Positions 60,801-64,000 of a DNA stretch of 64,000 nucleotides are shown here, piece after piece. Source of the stretch: Macrotrachela quadricornifera (taxonomy: Eukaryota; Rotifera; Eurotatoria; Philodinida; Philodinidae); NCBI GenBank assembly GCA_022393335.1, contig JAJEKB010000927.1, positions 1-64,000 on the forward strand, written 5' to 3'. The notes beneath the pieces are model-generated. The model was not told the DNA's origin. It saw only the letters and a list, made by a program, of their open reading frames with translations, and did no database searches. Both the position numbers and the translations under genes were made by a program. Positions within the stretch are counted from its first letter, which is position 1; the number at the start of each line of letters is the position of its first letter.

Positions 60801-63079
60801 TTCGATTGTTTTATATTAGAAAATTGAATGGATGACAACAACATGTAATCATGCTTTATATGCTATTGTTGACGTATTTACACAATTTTATAATGAAATA
60901 CCTGAATCCCTTATTGATGATTTATATAGTCAATTAAAATGGTGTGTTAATCAAGGTAGAATATTTCTTTTCAACAAAAGAAAATTATTAATTTAATTGA
61001 TATTTATAGATAATGAACAATTAGCAAAATCAGGAACAAATTGTTTAGAAAATTTTGTTATTGCTTGTGGTCAACATTTTTCAGAAAATATTTGGCAAAG
61101 AACATGTGCTTGTATATTAGAAGTTTTTCGTTCAACTTTACCTGAAATGTATGTTATTAAATTGAATGAATATCATATATACAAAAATGTTTTTTCTAGA
61201 CTTTTAACATGGCGACCAGATGCTGAATTATCAGGAATGGCAACAATTAATGAAACAAGTGTATGTTATTTATATATATAAATAAAACAAAAATTTTGTT
61301 TTTTTTTGTTTAAATATTATAGATGCTTGATCGTACAGATAGTTCATTTGATTATGCAGCAGTTGAATCAGCTGCTAGTCAACATAATCGTATGGTAAGA
61401 GCTGGTAGTGTAGCCAGTGTAAATAGTTCTGTATCTGATCAACATGAATCAAATTCAAATAATCGACAATCATTTAGTATTAATAGCGAACGAACAAGTA
61501 TAGAAAATAATTTTCAAACGAAGAAAAATGTTTTTTTCTATATTACTTTAGAAGCAAATTCAGATTTTTATCTTTTTCAAAGTTTATCAATCAAATGTAT
61601 TGTTCAAATTGAACTTATTCAAACAATTGATAATATTATTTTTTATCCATCAACAAGTAAAAAAGAAGATTTACAATATATTTCAATAGCACGTGTAAGA
61701 ATATATTTATTAATTTACTAATATCATTTAAAACTAACCTATTAACCTTAGAAATATACTTCAGTTGAATCAGAGGTATTAATAAAAATAAAAAGATAAG
61801 CTAAACAGCATGCTCGATTGTTTTGCTCTTATTTAATTTATTTTCAATATTTTTTATTATTTATATTGAAATATTTAAGGCATTAGCAAGTGCACCAATT
61901 GGACAAGAAAATTTAAGTTATTTTTCAAATTTGAATGATATACATAATGATTATGCAATGTATTCATATATGGATATTGATCAATTAATTTTGCTCGTTG
62001 ATTGTTTAATTGAATCACATATGTTTGCTCGTGCATTTAATTCTAATAATGAACAAAGAAATATTTTATGGAAAGCTGGTAAAAAAATAACAAAAATAAA
62101 AATAATTACTTTGATTTTCTATTAAAGGGTATCGAGGCAAGGCGAAACCAAATTTATTAATACATGAAACAAATAGTATTGCTTGTGCATTCCGTATTCT
62201 TTTCCGTTTATACAGTGATCCAAAACATATCGATTCAAATGATTTACTCAAACGACGAATACTCAAGTTTGTATTAAGAATGATTTTTTTTTAAATTAAA
62301 AGATCTATAAAAGCATGAGTAAATAATGATTGTTAAGTCTTCACCTCTGAAAAACCGATGTCAGGGTAGGTACATGTAATTGACATGAAATTTTCAAGAT
62401 ATATTGGAGCTGTAGTGAAGGTGTTATGATAAAAATTTCAGCCTTATATCATAACATTTGAGGAAGATATTGATCAAACAATGGCCAAAAATAGTATATC
62501 AGGCTTATTCTATTTATTTAGTTTTTTATTTATTTGAGAGAACATGTCAGATTGCATTGCAGTACAAAGCCTTTTTTAAGTGGAGAAAAGAGATGAGAAG
62601 TTCAATGACACGAAAAACATGTTAAACATGCACTAATTTATATAAGTATCCGTAAATATATTTAAAAAAAAATGTTCTTTGAAAGAAAAAAAATATATAT
62701 TAAATACGTAGAATAGATGGAGACAGAATTTCTGCTTATGTAATCAAAAAGACATAAGCTAAGAACAAACGCCCATTTTTCACTTAGTAGATAATGGAAA
62801 TCATCAAGAATTGTTCACTATAAATGGACTTTTAAATAAAATAAAAAAATTATAGCGCTTCTGAAAGATCCATCTTTCCATGCATTTATCTCAATTTCGA
62901 ACGAAAATAGATTTTTTAAAGGAAAACTTTAACTTTTTAAATTTATATTTTATTTTATTAGATTGACTCGTGACGGTTTGGAATATTATTTAACATTACA
63001 ATCAGAAAGTCATCGTGATGCATGGACCAGTGTACTCATACTTTTGTTAACAAAATTATTAAAACTTAATGAAGAACAA
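54833..63079 (+). CDS. ARFGEF/BIG brefeldin A-inhibited Arf exchange factor (3' end outside window)
   Basis: Thirty-one exons were joined: 54833-54998, 55057-55087, 55137-55233, 55289-55615, 55675-55792, 55854-55964, 56379-56547, 56607-56844, 56891-56990, 57051-57173, 57225-57350, 57407-57920, 57982-58066, 58119-58442, 58502-58630, 58694-58852, 58907-59087, 59264-59386, 59455-59621, 59681-59832, 59912-60084, 60143-60303, 60352-60485, 60642-60771, 60820-60955, 61010-61148, 61200-61260, 61323-61694, 61880-62078, 62128-62266, 62962-63079. They give 1734 codons in one frame. The N-terminal DCB region has [15 protein letters not shown] has [16 protein letters not shown]. The Sec7 domain (about residues 595-790) has the catalytic Glu in [18 protein letters not shown] and motif 2 in [16 protein letters not shown] domains follow, up to [14 protein letters not shown]. 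It activates Arf1/3 at the trans-Golgi. Exon 4 ends at a weak GTTACA donor. The last 50-100 residues lie off the window. Confidence 0.92.
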
Positions 63080-64000
63080 GTATGATTTAAACTTTAATAA
63101 AATTTCATGATATCATTAAAACTCATATTAATAATTGAGAGATTAATTAAAATTTAATATTTTTCATCTGATATCCTTATCTTAATCAACATTATCTAAA
63201 ATATCGAAATCTAAGTTTTAGCATGTTTAAATAAATTAAATGAAAGAATTAGTAGTTGTTTGCTATTGAGTTAGTTTAATCTGCATCACAAAAATACAGT
63301 AATGTTGATTGTTATTAAACAAAACCGTTGTCGTGTTTATTCTTTCTTTCGGTATATAAAAACTATGCTACTTGAAAAAGAAGAACGCATTCAAATGTCC
63401 TGAGGAGGCGTAGAAATAGTATGATAATACAATGAATCTTTGAGTTAGTTAGAGGAACTTCAGATCTATAGTACAAAAACACAATGTAATAAAATAACCA
63501 TTTGTATTGTATCTTGAGCTGCCGATCTGAAATCTTACTATGTAAATCAAAAGTCAATATCGAAAATTCTTTGTACTGTCATAGTATTTTCCTGATTTCT
63601 AAGGAAAGATTTTCATGTATGACAGTCTTCCGAATGATTTCATTTTATAGATTATCGAAGAAAAAGATGATCGGACTACTCCTCTTTCAATTGGTGAAAA
63701 TCACAGACCGATATCGCTTGTTGTTACTGAGTTTTTTAATTTGAACCAAATTCTCTTTAATTCTGTCGCAAATATTAGTTATGGATAGTATTTGATAAGT
63801 AAAACTGAATTCTAATATGTAAACATCTTTAATTGTTCAGATTTCGATGGTCTATAATTTAATATATTACATAAAACTTTTGTTAATTTGTTGTTACCTT
63901 AAAGAATTTAGATTTATAGAAATAATGTTTGATAATATTGTTTCTGTAATGCCATGAGTGTTCGAAAGTTGAAGACTATCTAATTTTTCACTACTTTATC
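63080..64000 (+). other. Intron or 3' region of ARFGEF
   Basis: A GT donor (GTATGATT) follows the last exon read, so the coding sequence should continue beyond 64000. No exon matching the expected C-terminal segment was recognised here. Local open frames look random. Confidence 0.45.

Overview
The window looks like nuclear DNA of a bdelloid rotifer. This is inference from gene content: an intronless ADP-ribosyltransferase plus kinesin-light-chain-type TPR gene of the kind expanded in rotifers, animal genes with many 45-70 bp introns, strong AT bias, and many low-copy decayed DNA transposons. No rRNA, tRNA, CRISPR or prokaryotic operon was found.

Layout. 431-2905 (-): lachesin/IgLON-like GPI-anchored Ig protein in eight exons. 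6077-8405: three small cysteine-rich metallothionein-like genes (all -), each of three exons with the same intron phases, with a two-TM dispanin-like gene (+) between the first two. Each has a TATA-like box and GGGGGTG/TGCACCC elements upstream. 8937-9116 (-): OST4, the 43-residue oligosaccharyltransferase subunit. 10280-12420 (+): p23 co-chaperone, a DJ-1/PfpI protein and a small unknown protein. 13080-14760 (-): dead hAT/ZMYM1-like transposase. 17534-20990 (-): FOXO. 20991-26293: 5 kb of low-complexity spacer ending in a TTAA-flanked MITE. 26294-30128 (-): complete 15-exon glycogen branching enzyme of 706 aa. 32823-36656: repeat block with a CpG-rich nest of CCCAGG foldback elements, a 935 bp palindrome and a Tc1/mariner remnant. 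37806-40420 (+): ART-TPR gene with a 260 bp assembly gap. 42360-45115: piggyBac-like and hAT-like remnants. 45616-48395 (-): HGSNAT. 48898-49694 (-): ANKRD40. 49926-50806 (-): unknown single-pass membrane protein. 51925-52462 (-): RING protein with a C-terminal membrane segment. 52670-53595 (-): KXD1 (BORC subunit). 54833-63079 (+): ARFGEF/BIG Arf exchange factor, 31 exons seen, last exon(s) outside the window.

The gene set is mostly housekeeping: ER glycosylation (OST4), trans-Golgi traffic (BIG), lysosome positioning and heparan sulfate turnover (KXD1, HGSNAT), glycogen synthesis (GBE1), chaperoning and stress (p23, DJ-1, metallothioneins, FOXO). There is no operon logic. The parts that look lineage-specific are the metallothionein cluster with its shared promoter elements, the ART-TPR gene and the foldback nest. 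All exon joins were read by eye from GT/AG sites and reading-frame continuity; the summed exon lengths of each multi-exon gene model are divisible by three.
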